Shown piece after piece: positions 1-6,354 of a DNA stretch of 13,235 bases. The notes under the pieces are model-generated. The model made no database searches. It saw only the letters and a list, made by a program, of their open reading frames with translations, and was not told the origin of the DNA. The DNA is taken from contig CAYNFH010000183.1 in the NCBI GenBank assembly GCA_964396385.1, positions 1 to 13,235 on the forward strand, written 5' to 3'. This stretch comes from CAYNFH01 sp964396385. GTDB taxonomy: Bacteria > Armatimonadota > Chthonomonadetes > Chthonomonadales > CAJBBX01. Each line of letters starts with the position of its first letter. Within the stretch, counting starts at the first letter, position 1. Made by a program: the position numbers and the translations under genes.

Positions 1-360
1 GGCCTCTCGGACAAGGAGTTCGACGGCATGTTCACCACGGACAAGCCGGTCATCTTCGCCTTCCACGGCTACCCCTGGCTCATCCATCGCCTTACCTACC
101 GGCGGACCAACCACCACAACCTGCATGTCCGGGGCTACAAGGAGGAGGGCACGACCACCACGCCGTTCGACATGGTGGTGCTGAACGACCTGGACCGCTT
201 CCACCTGGTGATGGACGTGATAGACCGCGTGCCGAAGCTGGGCGCGTCCGCCGCGCACGTGAAGCAGCTCATGCGGGACAAGCGCATCGAGCACAAGCAG
301 TACATCCACCGCCACGGCGACGACATGCCGGAGATCAAGGACTGGAAGTGGCCGTACTGA
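1..360 (+). CDS. xfp: Phosphoketolase, C-terminal end (partial, 5' truncated)
   Basis: The frame is open from the first base and ends in TGA at 358-360, giving the last 119 residues. Family-typical C-terminal features are visible: KPVIFAFHGYPWLIHRLTYRR, RTNHHNLHVRGYKEEGTTTT, PFDMVVLNDLDRFHL, and the final GDDMPEIKDWKWPY. These match the C-terminal domain of xylulose-5-phosphate/fructose-6-phosphate phosphoketolase, a thiamine-diphosphate enzyme that cleaves sugar phosphates with inorganic phosphate to acetyl phosphate and an aldose phosphate. The catalytic domains lie upstream of the window. Acetate kinase begins only 18 bases downstream on the same strand. That pairing is well known, because acetyl phosphate from phosphoketolase is the substrate of acetate kinase, so co-transcription is likely. 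Substrate preference (Xu5P versus F6P) cannot be read from this fragment. Confidence 0.95.
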   Translation, partial: GLSDKEFDGMFTTDKPVIFAFHGYPWLIHRLTYRRTNHHNLHVRGYKEEGTTTTPFDMVVLNDLDRFHLVMDVIDRVPKLGASAAHVKQLMRDKRIEHKQYIHRHGDDMPEIKDWKWPY

Positions 361-363
361 ACG

Positions 364-391
364 GATGGCTGATGGTTGATGGTTGATGGCC
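364..391 (+). repeat. Tandem heptamer repeat (4 x GATGGNN) at the ackA start
   Basis: Four head-to-tail heptamers are seen: GATGGCT, GATGGTT, GATGGTT, GATGGCC. Each copy contains an ATG, at 365, 372, 379 and 386. Because the unit is 7 bases, consecutive ATGs fall in different frames; only the one at 379 is in frame with acetate kinase. The array fills the gap between phosphoketolase and ackA and supplies the start codon. Tandem GTTGATG-type arrays occur as short intergenic repeats in some GC-rich bacteria, but whether this one is dispersed in this genome cannot be seen here. Confidence 0.7.
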
Positions 392-1524
392 GGATACTGG
401 TGCTGAATCCGGGGAGCTCCAGCCTGAAGTATGGGCTATACGGCCTCCAGGATTCTTCTGTCTCCCTGCTCAGAGCGGGCACGCAGGAGCGCCTGGACGG
501 CGTAGACCTCCCGAAGGCGATTGAGCGAGTCCTGCGCGCGCTCCGGGAGCAGGCCGGCAGTGGCATTTACGCGGTGGGCTGCCGCGTGGTACACGGCGGC
601 GAGCGGTACGTGGAGCCTACGCGCGTCACGCCGGAGGTGATCGCCGGCATCCGGACGCTCACCCCGCTCGCGCCGCTGCACAATCCCGCCGCGGCGGACA
701 CGCTGGAGGCTTGCCGCCGGATCCTGCCGGACGTGCCCCTGGTGGCCGTCTTCGACACCGTCTTCCACCAGACACTGCCGGAGGTCGCCCGCACCTACGC
801 GCTGCCGCACGAGCTGGCGTCCCGGCATGGCCTCCGCCGCTTCGGCTTCCACGGGATCGCCCACCAGTACGTCTCGGAGCGGCTGTGGGAGGAGCTGGGC
901 CGCCCCGCCTCCTCCCGTCTCATCACCTGCCACCTGGGGAGCGGCGCGAGCGTCTGTGCCATCCGGGACCGGTGCAGCGTGGACACCAGCATGGGTATGA
1001 CGCCCATGGAGGGGCTGATGATGGGCACCCGCTCCGGCGACGTGGACCCCGGCATCCTGCTCTACCTGCTGGAGCATGGCGGGATGACCGCCCCGGAGCT
1101 GGACGACGTAATCAACCACTGCAGCGGGCTGCTCGGCGTGTCCGGCGTGAGCGGGGACTTTCAGGACGTGAGCGCGGGCGCAGGCCGCGGCGATGCGCGG
1201 TGCAAGCTCGCCGTGGAGCTCTTCGCCTATCGCGCCGCGAAAACCATCGCGGGATATACGGCCGTGCTGGAGGGGCTGGATGGCCTCGCCTTCTCGGGTG
1301 GCATCGGCGAGCACTCCTGGCCCGTGCGGGTGCGTATCTGCGAGCGGCTGAAGCATCTGGGCGTCACCCTGGATGAGGAGCGCAACCGCGCAGCCAGCCG
1401 GTCCCCGCTCCGCGAGCCCGGCCGCATCACTACCGACGGCGCCGCAGTCCCCGCCTGGGTCATCCCCGCCGACGAGGACCTCCAGATCGCCCGCGAGACC
1501 GCCGCGCTGCTGAAGCCACCCTGA
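379..1524 (+). CDS. ackA: Acetate kinase
   Basis: This encodes a 381-residue protein, slightly shorter than the usual 395-405. It catalyses acetyl phosphate + ADP to acetate + ATP in the cytoplasm. ASKHA-fold signatures appear in order: the N-terminal phosphate loop ILVLNPGSSSLKYG, the VVHGGERY substrate region, PLAPLHNPA, VFDTVFHQTLP carrying the catalytic Asp, RRFGFHGIAHQYVSERL, CHLGSGASV, DTSMGMTPMEGLMMGTRSGDVDP with the conserved Arg, FSGGIGEHS (usually GGIGEN) and the C-terminal ADEDLQIA with the conserved acidic residue. The start at ATG 379 sits inside a heptamer repeat; TTG at 376 is in frame and possible, and no good Shine-Dalgarno is visible. The gene follows phosphoketolase, so it likely drains its acetyl phosphate for ATP. 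Its stop TGA directly abuts the stop of the convergent gene. Confidence 0.95.
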   Translation: MVDGRILVLNPGSSSLKYGLYGLQDSSVSLLRAGTQERLDGVDLPKAIERVLRALREQAGSGIYAVGCRVVHGGERYVEPTRVTPEVIAGIRTLTPLAPLHNPAAADTLEACRRILPDVPLVAVFDTVFHQTLPEVARTYALPHELASRHGLRRFGFHGIAHQYVSERLWEELGRPASSRLITCHLGSGASVCAIRDRCSVDTSMGMTPMEGLMMGTRSGDVDPGILLYLLEHGGMTAPELDDVINHCSGLLGVSGVSGDFQDVSAGAGRGDARCKLAVELFAYRAAKTIAGYTAVLEGLDGLAFSGGIGEHSWPVRVRICERLKHLGVTLDEERNRAASRSPLREPGRITTDGAAVPAWVIPADEDLQIARETAALLKPP

Positions 1525-2013
1525 TCAGATCCACGAGAGGATAAGCGGGTGCTCGCGGCTGGTCTTGCTGGCACTTACCTCCCCGTTGAAGACGGTCTCC
1601 GTGCTGGAGAAGAGCGCGGTTGGCCGGTTAGTGATGACGCAGCGGAACCGGACCTTGTCGCCGCCCGGCACGTGGGAAACGTAGACGTCGACGCGTCGCC
1701 TGACGCCCGCATCCGCGTGGAAGTACGCTGCCCACACGGCATAAATGTTCCGGTAGGTGACCTCGATGTTGTAAACCCCGTGCTCTATCGGGGAGACCTT
1801 CACCGTGGGACCCGGCCGCTGGAAGGTGAGCGGTCCACGGAGGTTCTGGGACTCGACCAATACCGACTCCCACCGCTCCCCTTCGCAATGCACCACCAGA
1901 GCGCTGGGCGTCAGCCGCGGCGCCCATTCCATGTAGGCAAGCAGAGCCGCGAGGAGTAGCACGCCCAAACAGCCACAAAGGCCATGCCTCAGCACGGCCG
2001 CACTTCTGAGCAC
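1525..2013 (-). CDS. Membrane-anchored protein of unknown function
   Basis: A 162-residue protein that I do not recognise. It starts at GTG 2013, with AGGG five bases upstream as a weak ribosome binding site. One hydrophobic segment at residues about 10-27 (rich in Leu and Ala) is either an uncleaved signal anchor or a signal peptide, followed by EWAPRLTP. The rest is predicted extracytoplasmic and beta-rich by its alternating pattern, with the segments VYNIEVTYRNIYAVWAAYF and VYVSHVPGGDKVRFRCVIT. The gene follows the zinc-ribbon membrane gene on the same strand after only 21 bases, so the two are likely an operon. The pair may work together at the membrane; no catalytic motif is visible. Its stop codon abuts that of ackA without a spacer. 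Confidence 0.75.
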   Translation of the reverse strand: MLRSAAVLRHGLCGCLGVLLLAALLAYMEWAPRLTPSALVVHCEGERWESVLVESQNLRGPLTFQRPGPTVKVSPIEHGVYNIEVTYRNIYAVWAAYFHADAGVRRRVDVYVSHVPGGDKVRFRCVITNRPTALFSSTETVFNGEVSASKTSREHPLILSWI

Positions 2014-2034
2014 GACAACCCTAGCATTCCGCGC

Positions 2035-2658
2035 TCAATCCCCCAGGTGGAGCGGGCCCATGGGCGGGCCGTGGACGAAGGTTGCGTCGTACTCCTTGTA
2101 GCGCCGGAAGGTGGCGTCCCCGGTGCTGCCGTGGATCATCGGGTCGTTGCTCGTGACCTCTACCGTATAGTCCCCCGCCGGGATAGACACCGTTTGCGTG
2201 ATTCCGTTGATGCTCCGGACCACGTACTGGCGGCCGGCGGCGTCTCTCAGGGTGAGCGTCATCAAGTCGTCTTCCAGGTTGGTAACGTGGATGGTGGGGT
2301 TCTCCGCCGCGCCCGGTCGTTCGTGGAAGAGGCTGCCGGTGAGGTCCGCCGTGCCCCCTGTGTCTGAGTGCGGCAGGATCTGCCCCGCCGTGCCGGTCAG
2401 GGAGCTGCTCGCGCCCGCCCGGGCGGCATGCCTCGCTGCGGCGAATCCTACCACCAGCAGGAGGGCCATCAGCCCGCCGGCGGCCGCCACGACCCAAGGC
2501 CAGGCGCTCGGCCGCGATGGCCGGTAATAGCCCGGTGCGGCAGGAGCGGGCGCGGGCGGATACGCGAGCCCGCATCGCCGGCACCGTTGTATCTCCAGCA
2601 CGGCTGGCTGCCCACAAGCGGGACACACCTTATACGGCGGGAGGTTGGGATTCACCAT
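2035..2658 (-). CDS. Zinc-ribbon, single-pass membrane protein of unknown function
   Basis: A 207-residue protein from ATG 2658. The N-terminus has four cysteines as CPACG (12, 15) and CRRCG (26, 29), the pattern of a short cytoplasmic zinc ribbon. A Pro/Ala-rich linker (about 34-51) follows, then one membrane helix (about 53-75, WPWVVAAAGGLMALLLVVGF). The remaining 130 residues are predicted outside the membrane and contain beta-type stretches such as AAGRQYVVRSINGITQTV and IPAGDYTVEVTSNDP. The latter resembles a PEGA or carboxypeptidase-regulatory type beta-sandwich strand pair, but this is only a resemblance. The next gene, 21 bases downstream, is another membrane-anchored protein. The likely role is a structural or sensory membrane protein; no enzymatic motif is present. 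Confidence 0.8.
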   Translation of the reverse strand: MVNPNLPPYKVCPACGQPAVLEIQRCRRCGLAYPPAPAPAAPGYYRPSRPSAWPWVVAAAGGLMALLLVVGFAAARHAARAGASSSLTGTAGQILPHSDTGGTADLTGSLFHERPGAAENPTIHVTNLEDDLMTLTLRDAAGRQYVVRSINGITQTVSIPAGDYTVEVTSNDPMIHGSTGDATFRRYKEYDATFVHGPPMGPLHLGD

Positions 2659-2794
2659 GTCCGTCTCTTTGACGTCTGCGATGCCCCATCCTGCGCCGAC
2701 AGCTATTCAAACGGCATACTGTGCGTCGGCAATCCGCTGTCCTGCAGGAACTCTCACCTAGCTTACGGAATCGGCGGACAAGGGGGTGGCAAGT
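2659..2794. other. Divergent intergenic region between zinc-ribbon gene and accessory block
   Basis: This gap of 136 bases separates two divergent starts. It contains an imperfect inverted repeat, GCCGAC at 2695-2700 and GTCGGC at 2725-2730. I could not find a convincing -35/-10 pair for either direction. A run AGGGGG just before 2795 serves as the Shine-Dalgarno of the plus-strand gene. Confidence 0.4.
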
Positions 2795-2989
2795 ATGTCC
2801 CAGGCGGAGTTGTTGCCGGTCGTCCGTGCGCTGCCGCGAAGCGAAAAGTACCAGCCAATGCACGAACTGATCGCGGACCTGGCTGAATCGGAGTGGATCG
2901 CGGATGGGGATTATCCCATCTGGTCGCCCTATGAGGCCCACGAAGCTGCGGCCACGCTGGTGCAGATTCTAGAGAATGAGGCAGCGTGA
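2795..2989 (+). CDS. Small acidic protein with YPIWSPYEAHEAA motif, possible antitoxin-like
   Basis: A 64-residue acidic protein starting at ATG 2795, preceded by AGGGGG with suitable spacing; an in-frame GTG at 2786 is less likely. The layout is a helix (AELLPVVRALPRSEKYQPMHELIADLA), a short linker, then DYPIWSPYEAHEAAATLVQIL. I recall small proteins with this same [helix]-YP(I/V)WSPY(D/E)A pattern as frequent orphan or antitoxin-like genes in cyanobacteria and other phyla, generally without assigned function. That is recollection, not a search. The first gene of the low-GC block, it is followed 36 bases later by the 225-aa gene. No toxin partner of a known family is adjacent, so a toxin-antitoxin role is only a guess. 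Confidence 0.7.
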   Translation: MSQAELLPVVRALPRSEKYQPMHELIADLAESEWIADGDYPIWSPYEAHEAAATLVQILENEAA

Positions 2990-3025
2990 CCGGTCAGCAT
3001 GTTGGGTATCTGGAGCCAATGAGTC

Positions 3026-3703
3026 ATGTTCCTATTGAACCCGGCGCACTTCAGCTGCTTCAGCCTGGTAGGCGCCCGTAACTTTGTGAACTACTGGAGC
3101 CAATTCTACCGGGATGATGTTAAGGATGTCGCCACAGGGGCCCGGATAGATTACTATGCCGAGTTGAACGCGGGAGGGCAGCTCACAGCACAGAACGTGG
3201 AGCGCTTGCTTAGGTGGAAGGATCCCCGGTTTCTGACGCATCCGCAGCGTCGCGGTCCGAATCAGAAAGTCGTAGCGGCCGCTGCAAGCCTGTGCAAACT
3301 GAACGCATTCCGTGCGGGCACAATGTGCCAGCAGTCTTTCCTGCAATTCGCTTCCGGGCTGTTTCCCAACGGCTTCGTGTACACGATGTTCCTCTTTCAC
3401 ATTTCCACGCCACTCCAGTATCCCATAATTGATCGGTATACCTTGCTGGCATTCGAGCGCCACACCGGGGTTCGCCCTCCAACCAGCTGGGCGGAGTACC
3501 AGGCGTACCAGCAGTACTTCACCTCCATCGTACAAGCGTGCTCGTTTCCGCCCGCATCGGACCACGTGACAGCGGTCCGCCAGCACAAGGTGGTGGACGA
3601 TGCCCTTATGGAATTTGGAAGGTTCCTGGCCAGATACGACACGCAGCCAGGCCTGGGCACCGGGCAAAGCCCGGTACAGTGGGAACCGGAACAGGGAGGA
3701 TAA
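3026..3703 (+). CDS. Uncharacterised 225-aa protein, possibly DNA-glycosylase-like helical fold
   Basis: Starts at ATG 3026, with GGAG at 3012-3015 as ribosome binding site; an in-frame stop at 3020-3022 excludes a longer N-terminus. No signal peptide or membrane segment is seen. The sequence looks mainly helical, with the apparent conserved blocks YYAELNAGGQLTAQNVERLL, WKDPR (64-68), KLNAFR and FLFHISTPLQYPIIDRYTLLAF (about 122-143). An aromatic-P-I-x-D block near the end of a helical domain recalls the HhH-GPD base-excision glycosylase fold and OGG-like proteins, but I cannot identify the hairpin itself or a catalytic Lys, so this is a weak inference. The gene sits in the low-GC block and is shielded from obvious operon partners by 36 and 55 bases. 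The C-terminal 25 residues look disordered. Confidence 0.7.
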   Translation: MFLLNPAHFSCFSLVGARNFVNYWSQFYRDDVKDVATGARIDYYAELNAGGQLTAQNVERLLRWKDPRFLTHPQRRGPNQKVVAAAASLCKLNAFRAGTMCQQSFLQFASGLFPNGFVYTMFLFHISTPLQYPIIDRYTLLAFERHTGVRPPTSWAEYQAYQQYFTSIVQACSFPPASDHVTAVRQHKVVDDALMEFGRFLARYDTQPGLGTGQSPVQWEPEQGG

Positions 3704-3758
3704 ACATCGGCTCAGCAAGGGTTTGGCTACGCCCCCAAAGCCATGGTACGATGGAGCC

Positions 3759-4217
3759 ATGACAAATGAGGACAGCCGGCCGACGGCAGAGCGGGCGGGC
3801 ATCCTAAGATCTGTTGCCACACCGCTGAACTTCTTTGCGCTAGTTGTCTTGGCAGCCGAAGGAGTGGTCGGGGCAACTTCCGTCGCAGGGCATCTGTCAG
3901 AACCTCATCTGTTCGTCGTCTTGCTGTCTATGATTGCCATCTTGGCACTGCTCGTTGTGGTCGTGGGCCTATTGACCTGGTTCCTGCCGAGGCACCTGTC
4001 GCCGGAGATGGCACAGGCATTGGAGAAGTCTGAGCAAGCGTATAGTGTTGCCGTGGAGGTGCGGAAGTTTCTGAACAAGAAGGCGTTCATGGATAGGGTG
4101 CTGGATACGGTGTCGGCAGAGTTGCCACAATTGGTCGAAGCGGAGATTGTTCGGCAAACCGGTGGTCCAGATTCAGAACAGGACCCGTCTCAGCATGGGA
4201 GACGGCATCCGCAATAG
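3759..4217 (+). CDS. Two-helix membrane protein of unknown function
   Basis: A 152-residue protein from ATG 3759. The frame is open further upstream, but those residues look non-coding and overlap the previous gene. Two strong membrane helices lie at about 22-43 (LNFFALVVLAAEGVVGA) and 51-76 (LFVVLLSMIAILALLVVVVG). A soluble C-terminal half follows, with a probable amphipathic or coiled helix (MAQALEKSEQAYSVAVEVRKFL) and a polar tail. No catalytic motif is seen. The next gene, a 70-aa winged-helix-like protein, begins 9 bases after its stop with its own good ribosome binding site, so the two are almost certainly co-transcribed. A membrane protein paired with a small DNA-binding-like protein could be a sensing pair; this is inference from context only. 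Confidence 0.75.
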   Translation: MTNEDSRPTAERAGILRSVATPLNFFALVVLAAEGVVGATSVAGHLSEPHLFVVLLSMIAILALLVVVVGLLTWFLPRHLSPEMAQALEKSEQAYSVAVEVRKFLNKKAFMDRVLDTVSAELPQLVEAEIVRQTGGPDSEQDPSQHGRRHPQ

Positions 4218-4226
4218 GGAGATCAT

Positions 4227-4439
4227 ATGGAAACGACACTTCGACAGGTTGTGGACGCATTCGGTGAACCGGGTGAGATGCGGTCGATCGGTGGAATATC
4301 ACGAGACACCGGCTTGCCTGAGGAGCTTGTCGAGCAGATTCTCCGAGCACACCCGGAGCTATTCCGCCCATCCGAGTTTATCAGGCCCGAGGGCCAGCCT
4401 GTTTACACGCTGGAGGAACACGATATCGTTGGCCGCTGA
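4227..4439 (+). CDS. Small winged-helix-like protein
   Basis: A 70-residue protein from ATG 4227, preceded by GGGAG at 4216-4220 (good spacing). The sequence reads like a compact winged helix-turn-helix: a first helix (TLRQVVDAFGEPG), a turn-recognition unit (GGISRDTGLPEELVEQILRAHPELF), then a wing-like end (RPEGQPVYTLEEHD). It could bind DNA or act as a protein-protein module. Nine bases separate it from the preceding membrane-protein gene, so the two form a pair. Its last 59 bases overlap antiparallel with the 3' end of the flavoprotein gene on the minus strand. Confidence 0.7.
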   Translation: METTLRQVVDAFGEPGEMRSIGGISRDTGLPEELVEQILRAHPELFRPSEFIRPEGQPVYTLEEHDIVGR

Positions 4440-5718
4440 CGGGTCTGGCGGGGTTTACGCCGCAACCTAGCCCGTTCATTGCATCAAGCGCAGCAGATTC
4501 ACCGGCGACGTAGCCGGTGGAGAAGGCGGCCTGCAGGTTGTAGCCGCCCACCGGGCCCGCCACGTCCAGGATCTCGCCGCACAGGTACAGGCCCACCGCG
4601 CGCTGAGAGCGCATGGTGTGCGGATCCACCTCCTCCAGCGACACGCCGCCGGCCACCACCTCGCCCTTCTCCAGCGGCACCTGCTGCACCGTGCCCAGCG
4701 TCCACCCCTTCAGTGTGCTCACCAGCCGGTTGCGCGCCTTCTGAGGCAGGTACGCGCCCGTGGTGCTCGTCTCCACTCCGGCTGCACGGAGGAGGGGCTC
4801 GACCAGCCGGTTCGGCACGTACGGCTCTATCAAGGCGCCCGCCGCGCGCCGGGGATGGGCCCGCGCCTCCTCCTGGAGCCGGCGCGCCAGCTCCTCGAAC
4901 GGCACGTCCGGCAAGACGTCCGCTTCCAGCGCGATGGTCCCCGCTCCCTGCCGCTCCGCTACCACGCGGCTGATGCCCAGCACAGTGGGTCCCGAGACGC
5001 CCCGGTGCGTGAAGAGCAAGTCGCCCCTCCAACGCGCGATCTCCTTGCCCTGCTGCCTCGCCCGCAGCAGGCAGTCCCTCAGCGCCACGCCCGCCCATTC
5101 CGCCGGAGGGGTGGGATTCAGGAAGATAGGGGCGAGCGCGGCCCGCACCTTCAAAATGGCATGGCCCAGCTCCCGCGCCCAGGGCCACCCGTCGCCGGTG
5201 GTGCCGCTGCCCGGATAGGAGCTTCCGCCCACGCTCAGCACCACGTGACGGCAGGGGATGCGCTCCTCCCCCACCCGCACGCCGGTGACCGCCCCTTCCC
5301 GTGACTCGATCCCCGTAGCGGCGGCGCGCAGACGCACCCGCACGCCCGCCTCTTCCAGGTATTGGGACAGGATGGCCACTACGTCCTTTGCGTTGCCGTG
5401 TGTGGGAAAGACCCGCCCGTCCGGCCGGGTGTAGACCTCCAGCCCGCGAGAGGTGAGCATGCGGAGGATGTCCTGATTGGTGAAGCGATAGCAGGAGGGC
5501 CGGAGGAAGCGCGCCTCGTTGGGCCGGAACGCGCGGAGCAGGTCCTCGATGGGGCCGTCGTGGGTGATGTTGCACTTGCCGCCGCCGGAGATCAGGATCT
5601 TGATCCCGATGCGGTCGTTCTTCTCCAGGAGCAGGACCCTGGCCCCCAGCGAAGCCGCGCGCCACGACGCCAGGATGCCCGCCGCTCCCGCCCCGACCAC
5701 CACTACGTCCCAGCTCAT
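4381..5718 (-). CDS. BaiN/YhiN-family FAD-dependent oxidoreductase
   Basis: A 445-residue flavoprotein of the HI0933/YhiN/BaiN group. The N-terminal Rossmann dinucleotide motif VVVGAGAAGILA (residues 6-17) is followed by the acidic ribose-binding end LLLEKND. The family signature IGIKILISGGGKCNIT lies at about 37-52. VVLSVGGSSYPGSGTTGDGW, FTHRGVSGPTVLGIS and the C-terminal FAD-contact block YLCGEILDVAGPVGGYNLQAAFSTG are typical of the family. The natural substrate is unknown for most members; BaiN itself acts on bile-acid intermediates in clostridia, which need not apply here. The family normally ends shortly after the last block (about GESAA). Here about 30 further residues, low-complexity and Pro/Arg-rich, extend into the neighbouring antiparallel gene. 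The start at ATG 5718 has only a weak ribosome binding site. The gene is divergent from the sigma-factor operon. Confidence 0.9.
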   Translation of the reverse strand: MSWDVVVVGAGAAGILASWRAASLGARVLLLEKNDRIGIKILISGGGKCNITHDGPIEDLLRAFRPNEARFLRPSCYRFTNQDILRMLTSRGLEVYTRPDGRVFPTHGNAKDVVAILSQYLEEAGVRVRLRAAATGIESREGAVTGVRVGEERIPCRHVVLSVGGSSYPGSGTTGDGWPWARELGHAILKVRAALAPIFLNPTPPAEWAGVALRDCLLRARQQGKEIARWRGDLLFTHRGVSGPTVLGISRVVAERQGAGTIALEADVLPDVPFEELARRLQEEARAHPRRAAGALIEPYVPNRLVEPLLRAAGVETSTTGAYLPQKARNRLVSTLKGWTLGTVQQVPLEKGEVVAGGVSLEEVDPHTMRSQRAVGLYLCGEILDVAGPVGGYNLQAAFSTGYVAGESAALDAMNGLGCGVNPARPVSGQRYRVPPACKQAGPRA

Positions 5719-5741
5719 AACGCGGGAATCTTACCCCGGTA

Positions 5742-5767
5742 GGAAGAAACCGGCGGGGTGCTGCGTC
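5742..5767 (+). promoter_or_regulatory. Possible ECF-type autoregulatory promoter
   Basis: The 60-base gap between the divergent flavoprotein and sigma genes contains GGAAG (5742-5746) and CGTC (5764-5767) separated by 17 bases. This resembles the GGAAC / CGTC elements used by many ECF sigma factors. If real, transcription would begin only a few bases before the ATG at 5779 and give an almost leaderless mRNA. The -35 match is imperfect, and this is a low-confidence call. Confidence 0.25.
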
Positions 5768-5778
5768 TAAGAGGCGAG

Positions 5779-6354
5779 ATGGGGTTGAGCGCTGAGGTGG
5801 AGAAGCGGGAAGTCGATCCGTGCGTGATCGACGCCTGCCGGCGGGGCGACCGTGCCGCCTACCGCCTGCTGTTCGACGCCTGCAAGGACGGCGTCTACTC
5901 CACGGCTCTTGCCTTCTTCCACGGCGACGCCGTGACCGCGGAAGACGTGACGCAGGAGGTCTTTCTCCGCGTCTTCACGGGCATCGGGCAATTTCATGGC
6001 CGCAGCGGTTTCCGCACGTGGCTCTACCGCATCGTCCTGAACTCGTGCATTGACGAGCGGCGCAGGCGAAGGCCCACGGTGGCACTGGAGCGGGCGGAAT
6101 CGCATCCTGGTGGCGAGGATCCGGTCGAGTGTGCGGCGCGCTCGGAGCTCTCCCAGGAAGTTCAGGCCGCCGTCGCGGCCCTTGGCGCGCCCCTCCGGGC
6201 GGCCGTACTGCTCAAGTACTTCGGCGGGCTCTCATATCAGGAGATGGCGGAAGCGTTGGACTGCTCTACCGGCACCGTAGCCTCGCGGCTGTACAGGGCC
6301 CATCAGGCGCTGGCGAGGCGGTTGGCGCATCTCCGTCAGGGGGCTGACGAGTGA
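5779..6354 (+). CDS. ECF (extracytoplasmic function) RNA polymerase sigma factor
   Basis: A 191-residue sigma-70 family protein of the small ECF type, holding only regions 2 and 4. Region 2 spans about residues 28-100, with AEDVTQEVFLRVF and GFRTWLYRIVLNSCIDERRRRR contacting core polymerase and the -10 element. Region 4 covers about 130-185, with ALGAPLRAAVLLKYFGGLSYQEMAEAL and STGTVASRLYRAHQAL as the helix-turn-helix for the -35 element. ATG 5779 is chosen because AAGAGG lies four bases upstream; GTG 5758 is in frame but lacks a site. Its stop overlaps the GTG start of the anti-sigma gene (GTGA), indicating translational coupling. By context it is held inactive by the downstream zinc anti-sigma protein until an envelope signal releases it. 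Confidence 0.95.
   Translation: MGLSAEVEKREVDPCVIDACRRGDRAAYRLLFDACKDGVYSTALAFFHGDAVTAEDVTQEVFLRVFTGIGQFHGRSGFRTWLYRIVLNSCIDERRRRRPTVALERAESHPGGEDPVECAARSELSQEVQAAVAALGAPLRAAVLLKYFGGLSYQEMAEALDCSTGTVASRLYRAHQALARRLAHLRQGADE

Noticed and set aside
364..391. CRISPR-like repetition at the ackA start
   Set aside because: The units are only 7 bases and contiguous, without spacers.
436..1356. Long minus-strand open frame opposite ackA
   Set aside because: His/Arg/Gly-rich shadow frame typical of high-GC DNA; the plus strand carries all acetate kinase motifs.
3659..3675. Perfect hairpin ACCGGGC-AAA-GCCCGGT
   Set aside because: It lies inside the end of the 225-aa gene with no following U-run, so I do not call it a terminator; it may be chance.
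4499..5665. Second long minus-strand frame within the flavoprotein gene
   Set aside because: Low-complexity Gly/Arg/Pro content with no family motif; it is a frame shadow of the flavoprotein.
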